From DASYLJ01 sp964404165 (GTDB lineage Bacteria; Desulfobacterota; Binatia; DP-6), in contig CAYOIZ010000004.1 in NCBI GenBank assembly GCA_964404165.1, positions 62,001-126,000 on the forward strand: 64,000 bases of DNA. The letters run 5' to 3'. The number at the start of each line of letters is the position of its first letter. Within the stretch, counting starts at the first letter, position 1. The notes below the pieces were generated by a model. The model was not told the origin of the DNA and made no database searches. It saw nothing but the letters and a program-made list of their open reading frames with translations. The translations under genes and the position numbers were made by a program. Below, one piece after another: positions 8,085 to 17,063 of this stretch.

Positions 8085-8680
8085 CGGTCATGCTGCTCGT
8101 CGGCGTTGCCGCCCTGGTGCGGGCGCAGGGTCTCCTCCCGGATGGGTTCGGCGAGCATCCCGGCTTCGAGGCCTTCAGCAACGGCACGGGCATCGGCCTC
8201 TGCCCGGAGGTCAATGTCACCACCGGGTTGTCGATCACCAGCTCGGGCCAACGCTGCACGCTTTCGGCGATCGGTGGGCCCGGTGGTGGTGGCGCACCGC
8301 CGCCGCTCGTCTTCTCGACGTGCGGGGTCTGGGACGGCACGACGCCGCTCTTCCTGAAGCCGGGTGGCTGCGGCGATCCCGCCGAGGCGAACGCGCAGAC
8401 ACCGTTCAAGAACGCGGCGACGTTCGGCAGCATCGCGTGCTTCTTCGGCGGTGCGACCGGCGCGCAGCTGCTGACGGGCGCGCTGCGCAGCGGGACGTGC
8501 GGGGGGTCCCTCTCGAGCTCGACGGTCACCTGCACGACCGCCGGTGGCGGTGCGCCCGGGTGTGACGGTGCGGCCACCGCCTCGATCGTCGCCGGGCAGT
8601 GCGTCTCGCTTCGGGCGTCCGGCACGGGCCTCGTCCCGACGCCGGGCGTCTGGACCTGCCTGGTGGAGATCGTCGGATGA
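8072..8680 (+). CDS. Secreted, Cys-rich hypothetical protein
   Basis: A 202-residue protein starting MRGLAVMLLVGVAALVRAQG, a convincing Sec signal peptide with likely cleavage after VRA. The mature part is Gly/Ser/Thr-rich with about ten cysteines spread through it, consistent with a disulphide-bonded extracytoplasmic protein. The ATG lies inside the preceding gene (13-base overlap). Signal peptides are unusual for virion proteins, which normally assemble in the cytoplasm; three neighbours share this feature. It may be a fibre-like decoration or a host-surface protein. Confidence 0.6.
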   Translation: MRGLAVMLLVGVAALVRAQGLLPDGFGEHPGFEAFSNGTGIGLCPEVNVTTGLSITSSGQRCTLSAIGGPGGGGAPPPLVFSTCGVWDGTTPLFLKPGGCGDPAEANAQTPFKNAATFGSIACFFGGATGAQLLTGALRSGTCGGSLSSSTVTCTTAGGGAPGCDGAATASIVAGQCVSLRASGTGLVPTPGVWTCLVEIVG

Positions 8681-9321
8681 TTCGGACTCGGATCACGACG
8701 TGTGTGCACGGGGTCCGAACCGGCGGCGACTCGCTGGATCGCGAGATGGGCCGGTCTGTCACCTTCTGCTGGCGGTGTCGGGACGCGCGGCAGGCGCGTG
8801 TCCGGTCCAGTGTGTCCGCGCTGCGCGTGCTTCTCGCGGTCGCTGTAGCCGTGGTGCTGTGGGCGGTGCTGCTGTGGCTCGCGTCGCCGGCGGAGGCCTT
8901 CACCGGGGCGAGGGGCGTGACGGTGGCGAACGGCACGGTCGCGATCGCATGCTCGCGCGAGCGGATCGAACTGCGGTCGGCCGAGTGGATGGCGGAGGCG
9001 CAGGGGCGCACGCCACGCGGCGCTACCCTGCGATTCAGGAACGGGCAGCTCACGGCGACCTGCACACGCGCTGTCGCAGCCGCGGCGAAGGCCGCTGAGT
9101 GCGGCCGACTCATCAGCGCGGTGATCGAAGGCTCGCTCCGCGCGGGGCGCTCGATCGACCTGCCACCGCCGCCGGGATGCTCGTGCGCGCGCGCAGCATT
9201 TCGAGAGCCCTACGCGCTCGCCTCGAGCACCACCGGAACCGTCATCACGCGCGGCGGCCTGACCGTCGCCACCTGCAAGCGGCGCGCGGCGCCCGCAGCA
9301 ACAAGGAGGAAGAGACGATGA
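8677..9321 (+). CDS. Single-pass membrane protein with Cys motifs
   Basis: A 214-residue protein starting at ATGA overlap. The N-terminal cytoplasmic part carries C-x2-C (FCWRCRD, around residue 31) and an upstream TCVHG, possibly a zinc site. One strong transmembrane segment follows at about residues 49-70 (LRVLLAVAVAVVLWAVLLW), then an outer domain with further Cys (ECG, GCSC). The C-terminus is Arg-rich. It has no recognised family. Its place among signal-peptide proteins suggests a cell-envelope or assembly role, but no function can be assigned. Confidence 0.6.
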   Translation: MIRTRITTCVHGVRTGGDSLDREMGRSVTFCWRCRDARQARVRSSVSALRVLLAVAVAVVLWAVLLWLASPAEAFTGARGVTVANGTVAIACSRERIELRSAEWMAEAQGRTPRGATLRFRNGQLTATCTRAVAAAAKAAECGRLISAVIEGSLRAGRSIDLPPPPGCSCARAAFREPYALASSTTGTVITRGGLTVATCKRRAAPAATRRKRR

Positions 9322-10208
9322 AGTGCACCATGCTGCGCGCCGCCATGGCGGTCGCGCTCGCGTTGTTCGCCGTGCGCGAGGCCGGCGCCATCCAGGGCTC
9401 GACGAACATCCTGTTCCAGAACGAAGTGATTTCGATCACCGGACAGATCCCGGTAGCCAACGGTGGGACCGGCGTAGCTTCGCTGACCGATCGCGCGGTC
9501 ATCATCGGCCGCGGCACTGCGGCCGTGAACTTCGCCTCGCCGGGGAACGCCGGCGGGCTCCTCGTGTCGGCGGGCGCGGCGGCGAACCCGACGTTCACCA
9601 ACATCGACCTGGCGGACGCCGATGCCGTTGGGGCGACCATTCTGGGGTTCGCCAATGGTGGCACCGGCCTCTCCTCGGCCGCCGACGATACGGTGATGGT
9701 GTCGTCGGGCTCTGCCTGGGTCGCGAAGCCGATGACCGACTGTAACGCCGTCAGCGAGGCGGTCACCTACGACACGGCCACCAATGCGTGGGGCTGCAAC
9801 ACGATCTCCGCAGGCACCGCGGCACGGACCGTCTGCGCGAGCACCATGGGCGACATCACGCAGGGCACGACGGTCTACGTGGGCTTCGGCACCGGCGGCG
9901 ATGCGTCCGAGGCGCGGGCGGCGTCGGTCGCCTCAAGTGCGCTGACGTTCGACAACCTGACCTGCTACGGCAGCGTCGCGCCGGGCGCGTCGCAGTCCTA
10001 CACCTGCACCATGGGTGATGGGGCCTGCACCGGCGCCCTCACCGACTCTACCGGGCAGATCGCCACCGTCTCGGGCACGGGTCGCACGGGCATCGAGGCC
10101 GGCGCGGCGGAGACCGTCACCGACCAGGAGTGCTACCGCGTCAAGATCGTCTCGTCGTCGACGGCGGCCACCGGCGTCGTCACCGCCTGCTGGGATCAGA
10201 CGGCGTGA
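9318..10208 (+). CDS. Tail-fibre-like protein with N-terminal signal peptide
   Basis: A 296-residue protein preceded by AAGGAGG at 9303-9309. Residues 1-24 look like a signal peptide ending VREAGA. The body contains a fibre-type repeat, GGTG followed by 'SLTDRAVIIGRG', and a second GGTG copy about 70 residues later; such units are common in phage tail fibres with triple-beta folds. The C-terminal third has paired cysteines (CYGSV, CTMGDGAC). It resembles the N-terminal half of the large fibre at 44662, which shares the ATARGG/GTG repeat style. The signal peptide is odd for a virion fibre. Confidence 0.65.
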   Translation: MKCTMLRAAMAVALALFAVREAGAIQGSTNILFQNEVISITGQIPVANGGTGVASLTDRAVIIGRGTAAVNFASPGNAGGLLVSAGAAANPTFTNIDLADADAVGATILGFANGGTGLSSAADDTVMVSSGSAWVAKPMTDCNAVSEAVTYDTATNAWGCNTISAGTAARTVCASTMGDITQGTTVYVGFGTGGDASEARAASVASSALTFDNLTCYGSVAPGASQSYTCTMGDGACTGALTDSTGQIATVSGTGRTGIEAGAAETVTDQECYRVKIVSSSTAATGVVTACWDQTA

Positions 10209-13200
10209 TCCGAGCGTGCGCACTGGTCGTGCTCTTGGCCGTGCCGGCGTGGGCGGTCAAGAACTCGGCGCTCGTGGAGATGGTCAACGGCCAGCTCCGC
10301 GATCCGCGCGACCTGTGCGCCACGCTCGCGTGCGATGGGACGACCGACGAGGGCAGCGCGGCCACGACGCGTGCCGCGCTGCTGCCGGCGTCGATGGTCA
10401 TCCCGCCGGGGAAGGTCATCGGCCTCGGCGCGTCGGGCTTCACGGCCCCGGAGGGCGCGGAAATCACGTGCGGCGAGAACGCCGGCTTCCTCGCGCTCGG
10501 CAAGTCGTGCCAGGGCGACAGTCGGTACAACGGCTCGGCCTGCACGACGTCGGCGGACTGCCTCGGTGGCGGCACCTGCACCGGCGTGCAGTTCGCGCCG
10601 AGCGGGGGCACGCGGTACGTCATGGTCGGCGCCGCGTCGAACACGAAGCGCGTCACGCTGATCGGCTGCAAGCTCTGGACGAATCAGCTTGACCCGAACG
10701 GCGCCTATACGTGCAGCGCCGGCACGAACGCGGGCCGCGCCTGCAAACACGAGTGCACCGGGTTCCCGGGTGCCGCGTGCGACACCAATGGCGACTGCAC
10801 CGGCTTCGGGACGTGCTCGAACCTGACCGACTGTGAGACGGCGAGTCCTACGCCAGGCGACTGCACCGGGGAGTCGGGGAGCCCGAGCGGGCCCGGCATC
10901 ATCGACGCCATCGACTTCTCGACGGTGACGACCGTGCTGGTGCGCGACAACGAAGTCATCGATCACAAGCGCGGCCGCTCGCTAGTCCTGAAGAACGGTG
11001 CCGCCGAGAACTTCGACAACACGTCAGTCGTGTTCGCGTTCCCGCTCGGCGGGCTCGCTGCGTTCGGCACCGTGACCTACGCGCTCGAGGCGGGCGTGCG
11101 GATCATCAACACCGGGCGCCTGACGGAGAGCGCGGTGCGGGGCACGACCTACGCCGTCCTGCTCGAGGGCTCGGGGGCGAAGATGGTCGGCGGCACGGCC
11201 ACGGCGAACCAGTCCGGTGGCATCGCCGTGCGGTCCGCGGGCGGGGGCCAGCGCGTCATGGGCGTGACGACGTCTGCGAACGCCGTCAACGTGCAGCTTG
11301 CCGGCGGCAACGCCAACGTCGCGGACCTGATCTGCTCCGGATCGGACCCCAAGGGGACGCTCGGTGTCGAGGTGCAGGCCGGTGGCCAGTACAACTGGTG
11401 GGGCGGCAACTGCCCGGTATTCGTGCCAGCCTACGTGGGCGTCTTCGGCGGCAACATCAACATCGACGTGGGGCGCCTCGGCTTCGGGTGTGGCCCGAAG
11501 GTCGTCGCGCAGTCCTTCGGCGTACGGCTGAACCACCTCTACGACGCCTGGGGCCAGCCGGCCGCATCGGCGTGCGGCTACTGTGCCGGCGGCTCGGCGG
11601 TACGCACCGTGTGCGACGTCGCCGACGATTGTCCGTCCGGCTCCTGCTCGAGCGGGACGTGCAGCGGCGGCAGCCGCAACGGCCTCGCGTGTGATTGCCC
11701 GTCCTCCACCTGCACTCCGTTCCCCGCCCTGATGGCGGGGAGCTGGAAAGACAAGACGCTCCCCACCGCGCATGCCGAGTTCCGGAACCTGCTGCTCCAC
11801 TCGGATTCGACGCTCTCGTCGCTGTTCGCGTTCGGGCCGACGCGAAAGACCTGCACCGGCGGGAGCAAATACTACGAGGCGTGCACGACATCGAACACGA
11901 CCGACTGCCCGCATATGTGCGGCGGCACGGCGCTCAACGCCGGCACACAGTGCTCGGCGTCGACGACGTGCACCTGTGACAGCAACGACGACTGCCCAGG
12001 CTCGACGTGCTCGTCGGTACCGGGACCCGGGACCTGCGTTGCCGGCACGGCCTGTGGCGGGCCGACCGTCACGCTCGGGCCGGGCATGGTGGTCTCGTCG
12101 ACTGGCGGCGTGTGCTCGGCGCAGTCGCACAGCGACCTGCGCATCAGCGACGTGCAGCTCCTGAACAACCAGACAGGGACGAAGGGCTTCGACTTCAGCA
12201 ACTTGAGCGCCGACCAGACGTGTGTGAACTGCTCCATCAACGGCGCGGAGCTCGCGCTGTCCGGCGCGTCGTCGGTCGGCATGGTGTGTCCGTCGAGCGC
12301 GTCCAGCCTCGTGAACCTCCAGGTGCGTGATCTGCTGTTCGGCAGCGGGGTCGCCGACAAGCTCTCGGGCTGCGGCCCCTTCATGGCGGGGTTCCGCAAC
12401 GTCGGGCCGCTCGATGCCGACGACGACCAGGCGTCGTTCGTCACCTACACGAACGACGACGGCTCGACCCTCAACGCCGGCGAGGTGGTGGAGCTATCCA
12501 CCGCGACGGCGAACGCGGTGAAGAAGGCGACCGCCGGCAGCAAGGTGCCCATCGGGTGTGTCGTCGCGTCGGCCAGCAACGGGACGCCGGTTGTGGTGGC
12601 GATCGGCGGCACGCAGACCTGCCGCTTCACGGACGTGGCGACGACCCGCGGGGGCCGCATGCGCGTGTCCTCGACGGCCGGGTACTTCGAGGCGGCCGCG
12701 TCGTCCGACTACTCGACGGCGATCGCGCAAGAGGTGTCGACCGACCAGGGCTCGTATCAGACCGCGCGGGTGACGTTCTCGCCGTCGTCGGGCACGTCGC
12801 TCGGGGCGGCGCCGATCCTGCGCACGGCCACAGCGACGCCGGGCACCGCGCACGCCACGACCGCGACGGCGTACACGGTCTACAACTTCGCCGCCACGAC
12901 GCTGACGGGAAGCAAAACGGCGACCGTGCGGTTCAACATCATGGACACCGACACCGGCGGTGGCGTCGAGCAGATGACCTGGACAGCGTACCGCGCGACG
13001 ACGTCATGCCCGACGGTGGGGACCACGACGGTGCCGACTGGGACGTTGCTCGACGGGGTCTATGTCGTCGAGGCCTCGGGCAGCGCGGCGAATGTGAATG
13101 TGGCCTCGTCGCTGGAGTTCATCGACACGGCGACCGTGTCGGGGACGAACAACTACTGTCTCGTCGGGTCGCGGACCGGTGGCACGCAAGGGCACACGCT

Positions 13201-13237
13201 CGACAACGTCACCGTCGTCGTCACGGAGTACCAGTAG
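10205..13237 (+). CDS. Large Cys-rich tailspike-like or beta-helix protein with signal peptide
   Basis: A 1010-residue protein starting GTGA over the preceding stop. The first 17 residues form a signal peptide (ALVVLLAVPAWA). After this the protein reads as a right-handed beta-helix typical of tailspikes and pectate-lyase folds (about residues 70-450: short repeated strands rich in Gly, Asn, Thr). Several Cys-dense inserts interrupt it, with the recurring pattern C..SADC..GGTC or C.SNDDCPGSTC (about residues 105-125, 165-215, 460-510, 560-635). The C-terminal third is beta-rich and Thr/Ser/Ala-rich. It could bind or cut host polysaccharide, but no catalytic residues were identified. The Cys repeats are typical of secreted proteins of some deltaproteobacterium-like bacteria, suggesting host acquisition. 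Confidence 0.65.
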   Translation: MIRACALVVLLAVPAWAVKNSALVEMVNGQLRDPRDLCATLACDGTTDEGSAATTRAALLPASMVIPPGKVIGLGASGFTAPEGAEITCGENAGFLALGKSCQGDSRYNGSACTTSADCLGGGTCTGVQFAPSGGTRYVMVGAASNTKRVTLIGCKLWTNQLDPNGAYTCSAGTNAGRACKHECTGFPGAACDTNGDCTGFGTCSNLTDCETASPTPGDCTGESGSPSGPGIIDAIDFSTVTTVLVRDNEVIDHKRGRSLVLKNGAAENFDNTSVVFAFPLGGLAAFGTVTYALEAGVRIINTGRLTESAVRGTTYAVLLEGSGAKMVGGTATANQSGGIAVRSAGGGQRVMGVTTSANAVNVQLAGGNANVADLICSGSDPKGTLGVEVQAGGQYNWWGGNCPVFVPAYVGVFGGNINIDVGRLGFGCGPKVVAQSFGVRLNHLYDAWGQPAASACGYCAGGSAVRTVCDVADDCPSGSCSSGTCSGGSRNGLACDCPSSTCTPFPALMAGSWKDKTLPTAHAEFRNLLLHSDSTLSSLFAFGPTRKTCTGGSKYYEACTTSNTTDCPHMCGGTALNAGTQCSASTTCTCDSNDDCPGSTCSSVPGPGTCVAGTACGGPTVTLGPGMVVSSTGGVCSAQSHSDLRISDVQLLNNQTGTKGFDFSNLSADQTCVNCSINGAELALSGASSVGMVCPSSASSLVNLQVRDLLFGSGVADKLSGCGPFMAGFRNVGPLDADDDQASFVTYTNDDGSTLNAGEVVELSTATANAVKKATAGSKVPIGCVVASASNGTPVVVAIGGTQTCRFTDVATTRGGRMRVSSTAGYFEAAASSDYSTAIAQEVSTDQGSYQTARVTFSPSSGTSLGAAPILRTATATPGTAHATTATAYTVYNFAATTLTGSKTATVRFNIMDTDTGGGVEQMTWTAYRATTSCPTVGTTTVPTGTLLDGVYVVEASGSAANVNVASSLEFIDTATVSGTNNYCLVGSRTGGTQGHTLDNVTVVVTEYQ

Positions 13238-13238
13238 C

Positions 13239-13418
13239 GTGCCGCTCCTGACCACCCTGGCGAGCGACGAAGACGACGCCGGCGCCATCGACGTGCGCGT
13301 CGTCGGTGAGCGGCTGGTGGAGTCCGCCATTCGCGTCGTCGCCGAAGAGCTCGTGGGGATGCGGATCGTCGATGAGCGTCTGCGAGGCATGGGCCTGGCG
13401 AACGAGGCGCTCACCTGA
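13239..13418 (+). CDS. Small hypothetical protein upstream of head morphogenesis gene
   Basis: A 59-residue acidic protein starting GTG one base after the previous stop. A helical segment, VVGERLVESAIRVVAEELVG, follows a short N-terminus. No domain recognised. Its last base overlaps the first base of the gpF-like gene, suggesting coupling. Confidence 0.5.
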   Translation: MPLLTTLASDEDDAGAIDVRVVGERLVESAIRVVAEELVGMRIVDERLRGMGLANEALT

Positions 13419-14641
13419 TGCAGGTCCTCGCGATCCAGCATGCGACGTCGGCGACGCCGGCCGAGGCGATCGAGGCGCTTGCACGCGCGTTCCCAGTGGC
13501 CGGGACGTACCACCTGCGTGGCGGAGGCCGGCGCCGCGAGGTGTCCTTCTCCGATGCGCCGTCGCGGGCAGCCGACCCACTCACCCTATGGCAGGCGCTC
13601 TTCCCGGTCGACGGCGATTACCTGGTGAAGGCCATCACCACCCGGGGCGTGGTCGTCCATGGCAAGCGCTTCGAAGAGTGGTGGCTCGAGCGGCTCGTGG
13701 CGGCCTCGCGCGAGCAGTTCGTCGACCTGCGGGCCGTCGTGCGGCGGGCTGTCGAGCTGTTCATCCAGGAGCATGGGGGTTCGCTCGCCGATCCGACCGT
13801 CCTGCAACGCTTCGAGCGGCTCCTCTTCGATCTGCGCCAGGGGATGCGGTGGGCGGTGGCCCAGCCGGTAACGCCGGGGGTCGAGGCCGTGCTGCGCGAG
13901 CTCGGCTTCGAAGATAGGCACGTGCTCGACTTCCCCGGTGTCGCGTACCGCCTGGGCATGCTCTCCGACGAGCTCGCGAAGCCGGGTGCGAAGTTCAGCT
14001 GGCCGGAGGCGCTCGCCATGGCGGCAAAGGCGCCCGTGATGCCGTCCGACGAGCTGGCGATCTCGTACCTGCGCCAGCGCGCGGGCACGTACCTCTCCCC
14101 GGTGGTGACGCGGCCGGTGCAAGCGCTGCACGTCGCCGCCATGGAGCGCGAGCAGCAGCTGCTCCGCACGATGGCGGCCGAGGCCGTAGGGCAGGAGATG
14201 CATCCGCGGGCGTTCGCGCGCCAGCTCTACAAGCGGTTCAACGAGGAGGGCATCTTCCGGGACTGGGAACGGGTTGCGCGCACGGAGATCGGTGAGGCGC
14301 GCTGCCTCGGGGCGTTCGCCGCAGAGCGCCGGACCCGGGGGTGGACGGCGGAGACGGAGATCTACCGCACGCTCGGCGCGACGCCGTGCAACGGGTGTCT
14401 GCGCCTCTATCGGACCGCCGGCGGGCTGCCGCGCGTGTACACCGTCGCCGAGGTCGAAGCGGCCGACTCGTTCGGGATGAATCAGGGGCCGTGGCGCACC
14501 TGGCACGCCCGCGTCGGGATCACGCACCCGAACTGTCGAGACAGTCCGTGGCTCACGTGGAAGCCGGCGCTCGCGCGGGTGTTCGCGGCGAAGGCGCCCG
14601 AGTGGGCGGCAACGTGGGCGCGGCGGAAGATGGACGCCTGA
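13418..14641 (+). CDS. Phage head morphogenesis protein (Mu gpF/SPP1 gp7-like minor head protein)
   Basis: The 407-residue protein carries the signature of the Mu gpF/SPP1 gp7 family in its C-terminal half: the 'ARTEIGEARCLGA' helix, then C-x2-C (CNGC at about residue 328) and HPNCR (about 368), a metal-binding pair seen in family members. The N-terminal 250 residues are helical. Such proteins sit inside or at the portal vertex and are needed for head assembly or DNA delivery. It follows the portal with fibre-like genes inserted between, whereas in most phages the two are adjacent. Ends 6 bases before the stop of a convergent minus-strand gene. Confidence 0.75.
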   Translation: MQVLAIQHATSATPAEAIEALARAFPVAGTYHLRGGGRRREVSFSDAPSRAADPLTLWQALFPVDGDYLVKAITTRGVVVHGKRFEEWWLERLVAASREQFVDLRAVVRRAVELFIQEHGGSLADPTVLQRFERLLFDLRQGMRWAVAQPVTPGVEAVLRELGFEDRHVLDFPGVAYRLGMLSDELAKPGAKFSWPEALAMAAKAPVMPSDELAISYLRQRAGTYLSPVVTRPVQALHVAAMEREQQLLRTMAAEAVGQEMHPRAFARQLYKRFNEEGIFRDWERVARTEIGEARCLGAFAAERRTRGWTAETEIYRTLGATPCNGCLRLYRTAGGLPRVYTVAEVEAADSFGMNQGPWRTWHARVGITHPNCRDSPWLTWKPALARVFAAKAPEWAATWARRKMDA

Positions 14642-14646
14642 TGCGG

Positions 14647-15165
14647 CTACGCGCCCTCGCGCCGTGCCTTCTGGGGCTCCTCGGTCTCCAGGTTGTCGCT
14701 ATCGTCCCGGACGAGACCGAGATCGCGCCAGGCCTTTCCCATCGACTCGCGGCTCTGGGTTCGGATGCGGCAGAGCAGGGACCGCTCGAGGGCGTCGACG
14801 ACAGCGAAGACGCCGCCAGGGGTGAGGCGCCGGAGCTTCTCGATGAGCTGGTTGGGGTCGGCGAGGTGATGGTGCGACCGAACGCGGTTGTGGTCCATCG
14901 CGTCGGAGACTCGTGCCCAGAGGGGTCCGGAGAGCAGCTCCGAGGCGTCGTGGGCATTGGTGGTCGACATGAGCTCGTACAGAACGCCGACCTCGCGCTC
15001 GGTGAAGTTCATGCGCTCGAGCTCGCTCGTGCACAGACGGTAGTACCGGAGCAGATCGCGCTTCATCGTTCGGCCAGCCGAGTCGCCGCGGGTGGCGAGC
15101 TGCTCGTCGAGGTCGGCACCGGGCCGAAGGCTCACGGGGTAGTAGGGGAGACGGGACTCCGACAT
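14647..15165 (-). CDS. Putative small transcriptional regulator (ribbon-helix-helix-like N-terminus)
   Basis: A 172-residue minus-strand protein interrupting the late operon. ATG at 15165 is chosen because AAGGAGGT lies immediately upstream; a longer frame to 15210 would run into a palindrome. Residues 5-45 read strand (YYPVSLRPG), helix (ADLDEQLATRG) and helix (TMKRDLLRYYRL), a ribbon-helix-helix-like arrangement. The remainder is helical. A perfect 9-bp inverted repeat, 15191-15212, lies 26 bases upstream, where an autoregulatory operator would be. Opposite orientation implies an independent promoter and a role outside virion assembly. Regulator status is inferred. Confidence 0.6.
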   Translation of the reverse strand: MSESRLPYYPVSLRPGADLDEQLATRGDSAGRTMKRDLLRYYRLCTSELERMNFTEREVGVLYELMSTTNAHDASELLSGPLWARVSDAMDHNRVRSHHHLADPNQLIEKLRRLTPGGVFAVVDALERSLLCRIRTQSRESMGKAWRDLGLVRDDSDNLETEEPQKARREGA

Positions 15166-15190
15166 GGGACCTCCTTCTCTCGCCACGAGG

Positions 15191-15212
15191 GTATGACGTG
15201 GGTACGTCATAC
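15191..15212. promoter_or_regulatory. Perfect palindrome, probable operator between divergent genes
   Basis: GTATGACGT (15191-15199), spacer GGGT, then ACGTCATAC (15204-15212): a perfect 9-bp inverted repeat. It lies between the minus-strand regulator-like gene (start 15165) and the plus-strand JAB gene (start 15240), so one bound protein could control both. No T-tract follows, so it is not a terminator. Confidence 0.6.
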
Positions 15213-15239
15213 GTGCACGGGTGTCAACGGGGGTGGGGA

Positions 15240-17063
15240 ATGCGGCTCGGCTTCCTGAAGGCGAAGAAGGTCCTGAAGCCGGGGAGCCGCGGAGGGCGCG
15301 GGTACTACGACGGCAAGGGGGAATGGCGGTACGGCGATCGCGCCGTTCCCGATGTGCACCCCGCGGATAGTCGCCTGGCGGTCCAGCTCCGCCAGCAGAA
15401 GGAGCTCCGATTCCGTGGTCAGCGGGTCGAGGGCGCCGCCGATGTCGCGTCGGCCTTCAAGGCGATGACCGATCTCGACCGTGAACGGCTCTGGTCAGTC
15501 GCCGTCGATCCGCAGCAGCGGGTGATCGCCATCGAATGCGTGTCGATCGGTGGCCTGGACTACGCCCTCGCCGACACACGCGAGATCATCAAGGGGCCGG
15601 CCGCCCTGGGCGCGGCCACGGTGTTCGTGGTGCACAACCATCCCGCCGGCGACCCCACGCCGAGCATGGAGGACCGGCACGCGATCGACCGCGTGCGGAT
15701 CGCGGGGCACCACCTCGGCATCGATGTCCGCGGTCTCGTGGTCGGACGCCGCGGCTGGTCTGAGATCGGCCGCGTCACGCACGGTAGCACCGAGCCCACG
15801 GCACCATTCCACGAGTCGGGCGGGCATTTCGCGCCGCTCGAGGTGGGCGCGATGCGCAACACCTCCATCGGTGTCGGTGACGCGTTGGATTCGCCGGACG
15901 CCCTCCTCACGATGATGCGCGGGCTCTACAGCCCGAACGAGCGCACGATCCTGGCCGTCGGGCTCGACAACCGGTTGCGGGTCGTGAGTGCGCAGGGCCT
16001 CGGCATCGGCATGGGCGCGCCGTCGACGCCTGTTGTCACCGGCTTCCTTCGCTCGCTCCTCCTCAATTCCGCGCGCAGCGTGGCCATCGTCGCGGGCCGC
16101 AATGGCGAGGAATGGTCCGGGCACGATGGGAGGAGCGGCCTTCTCGAGCCGTGGCTCGACCAACTCGGCCGTGCGGCGAAGTCGTTGCGTATTCCCACGG
16201 TCGACTTCTTGGTTGTCGGCGAGCGAGGGCATACGTCACTGCGCGACTCCCGGGTATTCGAGGCGCTGCAGGTCCAGGACCAACCCCTGCTCTGGAAGGC
16301 GGGTGGCTTGTTGCGGCGCGCCGCAGACCGCCACTTTCGGCCGATGCTCCTGAAGGCGCGACTGGGGACGCCTGCCGAACCCGCGGGCAAGGTGCCGCTC
16401 GGTAAGACACGCGCAGGCCGCCCGGTGTTCGCCAGCGGCGCCGAGTCCGACGGCTACAGCGACGACGATCACCAGGACGCGGCCCATCTCCACGCGGCAG
16501 CAACGGCCCACCACGAGCAGCTGGCTGCGGCCCATCGCAAGGTCGCAGCGAAAGACGACGACTGGCGGCGCGCCGAGGAGCACGAGAAGGCTGCCGACCG
16601 GCACGAGGCCCTGGCGACGCATCACTTCCGCACGGTGCGGACGCATCTGGTCGCCGGCGGTCATGGTGGAGAGGCCGGGCTCGACGTGAAGGATGGCGCG
16701 GCGACCCTCGGCGCCGTGAAGCCGCACGGCGGCCGCTCGCGATCGCAGGCGAAAAAGACGCTCGCGGCACGCACGCATCACGATCACCCGGGCGGCGTGA
16801 CCGAGGCAGACAAGGCGGCCTACGCCAAGTTCCCCGTCCCGGCGCCGGCGGCGGCACCGATCGCCAAGGCCAAAGCGCCGCCATCCGCCGACCTCGGCGA
16901 CTGCGAGCGCTGCGGGAAGCCGATGGAGCTCGTGCCTCCCGACTTCGAAACGAAGCGGTGCTCGGGGTGCGGTGCGAACCAGCCGCACACGCCACCGGCG
17001 CCTCCGTCGAGCAAGAAGGTCCTGCGCTTCCAGCGGCCGACCGTCGGGAACGGCGATGCCTGA
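15240..17063 (+). CDS. Double JAB/RadC-domain polyvalent-type protein
   Basis: The 607-residue protein has an N-terminal RadC-like JAB/JAMM metalloprotease fold with an intact signature HNHPAGDPTPSMED (His132, His134, Asp145) and a plausible catalytic Glu in AIECV. A second related unit spans about residues 225-320; it keeps the strand-helix pattern but lacks the H-x-H, so it is probably inactive. A His/Ala-rich helical region (about 415-480) and a C-terminal zinc ribbon (CERCGKP...CSGCG, about 558-580) follow. JAB domains cleave ubiquitin-like tags or act in RadC-type roles, and occur in phage polyvalent proteins ejected with DNA. The start at 15240 has GGGGTGGGG upstream. Confidence 0.65.
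   Translation: MRLGFLKAKKVLKPGSRGGRGYYDGKGEWRYGDRAVPDVHPADSRLAVQLRQQKELRFRGQRVEGAADVASAFKAMTDLDRERLWSVAVDPQQRVIAIECVSIGGLDYALADTREIIKGPAALGAATVFVVHNHPAGDPTPSMEDRHAIDRVRIAGHHLGIDVRGLVVGRRGWSEIGRVTHGSTEPTAPFHESGGHFAPLEVGAMRNTSIGVGDALDSPDALLTMMRGLYSPNERTILAVGLDNRLRVVSAQGLGIGMGAPSTPVVTGFLRSLLLNSARSVAIVAGRNGEEWSGHDGRSGLLEPWLDQLGRAAKSLRIPTVDFLVVGERGHTSLRDSRVFEALQVQDQPLLWKAGGLLRRAADRHFRPMLLKARLGTPAEPAGKVPLGKTRAGRPVFASGAESDGYSDDDHQDAAHLHAAATAHHEQLAAAHRKVAAKDDDWRRAEEHEKAADRHEALATHHFRTVRTHLVAGGHGGEAGLDVKDGAATLGAVKPHGGRSRSQAKKTLAARTHHDHPGGVTEADKAAYAKFPVPAPAAAPIAKAKAPPSADLGDCERCGKPMELVPPDFETKRCSGCGANQPHTPPAPPSSKKVLRFQRPTVGNGDA

Noticed and set aside
14647..15258. Plus-strand frame over the minus-strand regulator
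   Set aside because: Its translation is low-complexity Leu/Val/Glu text, while the minus strand has a normal protein, a perfect ribosome site and an operator-like palindrome.
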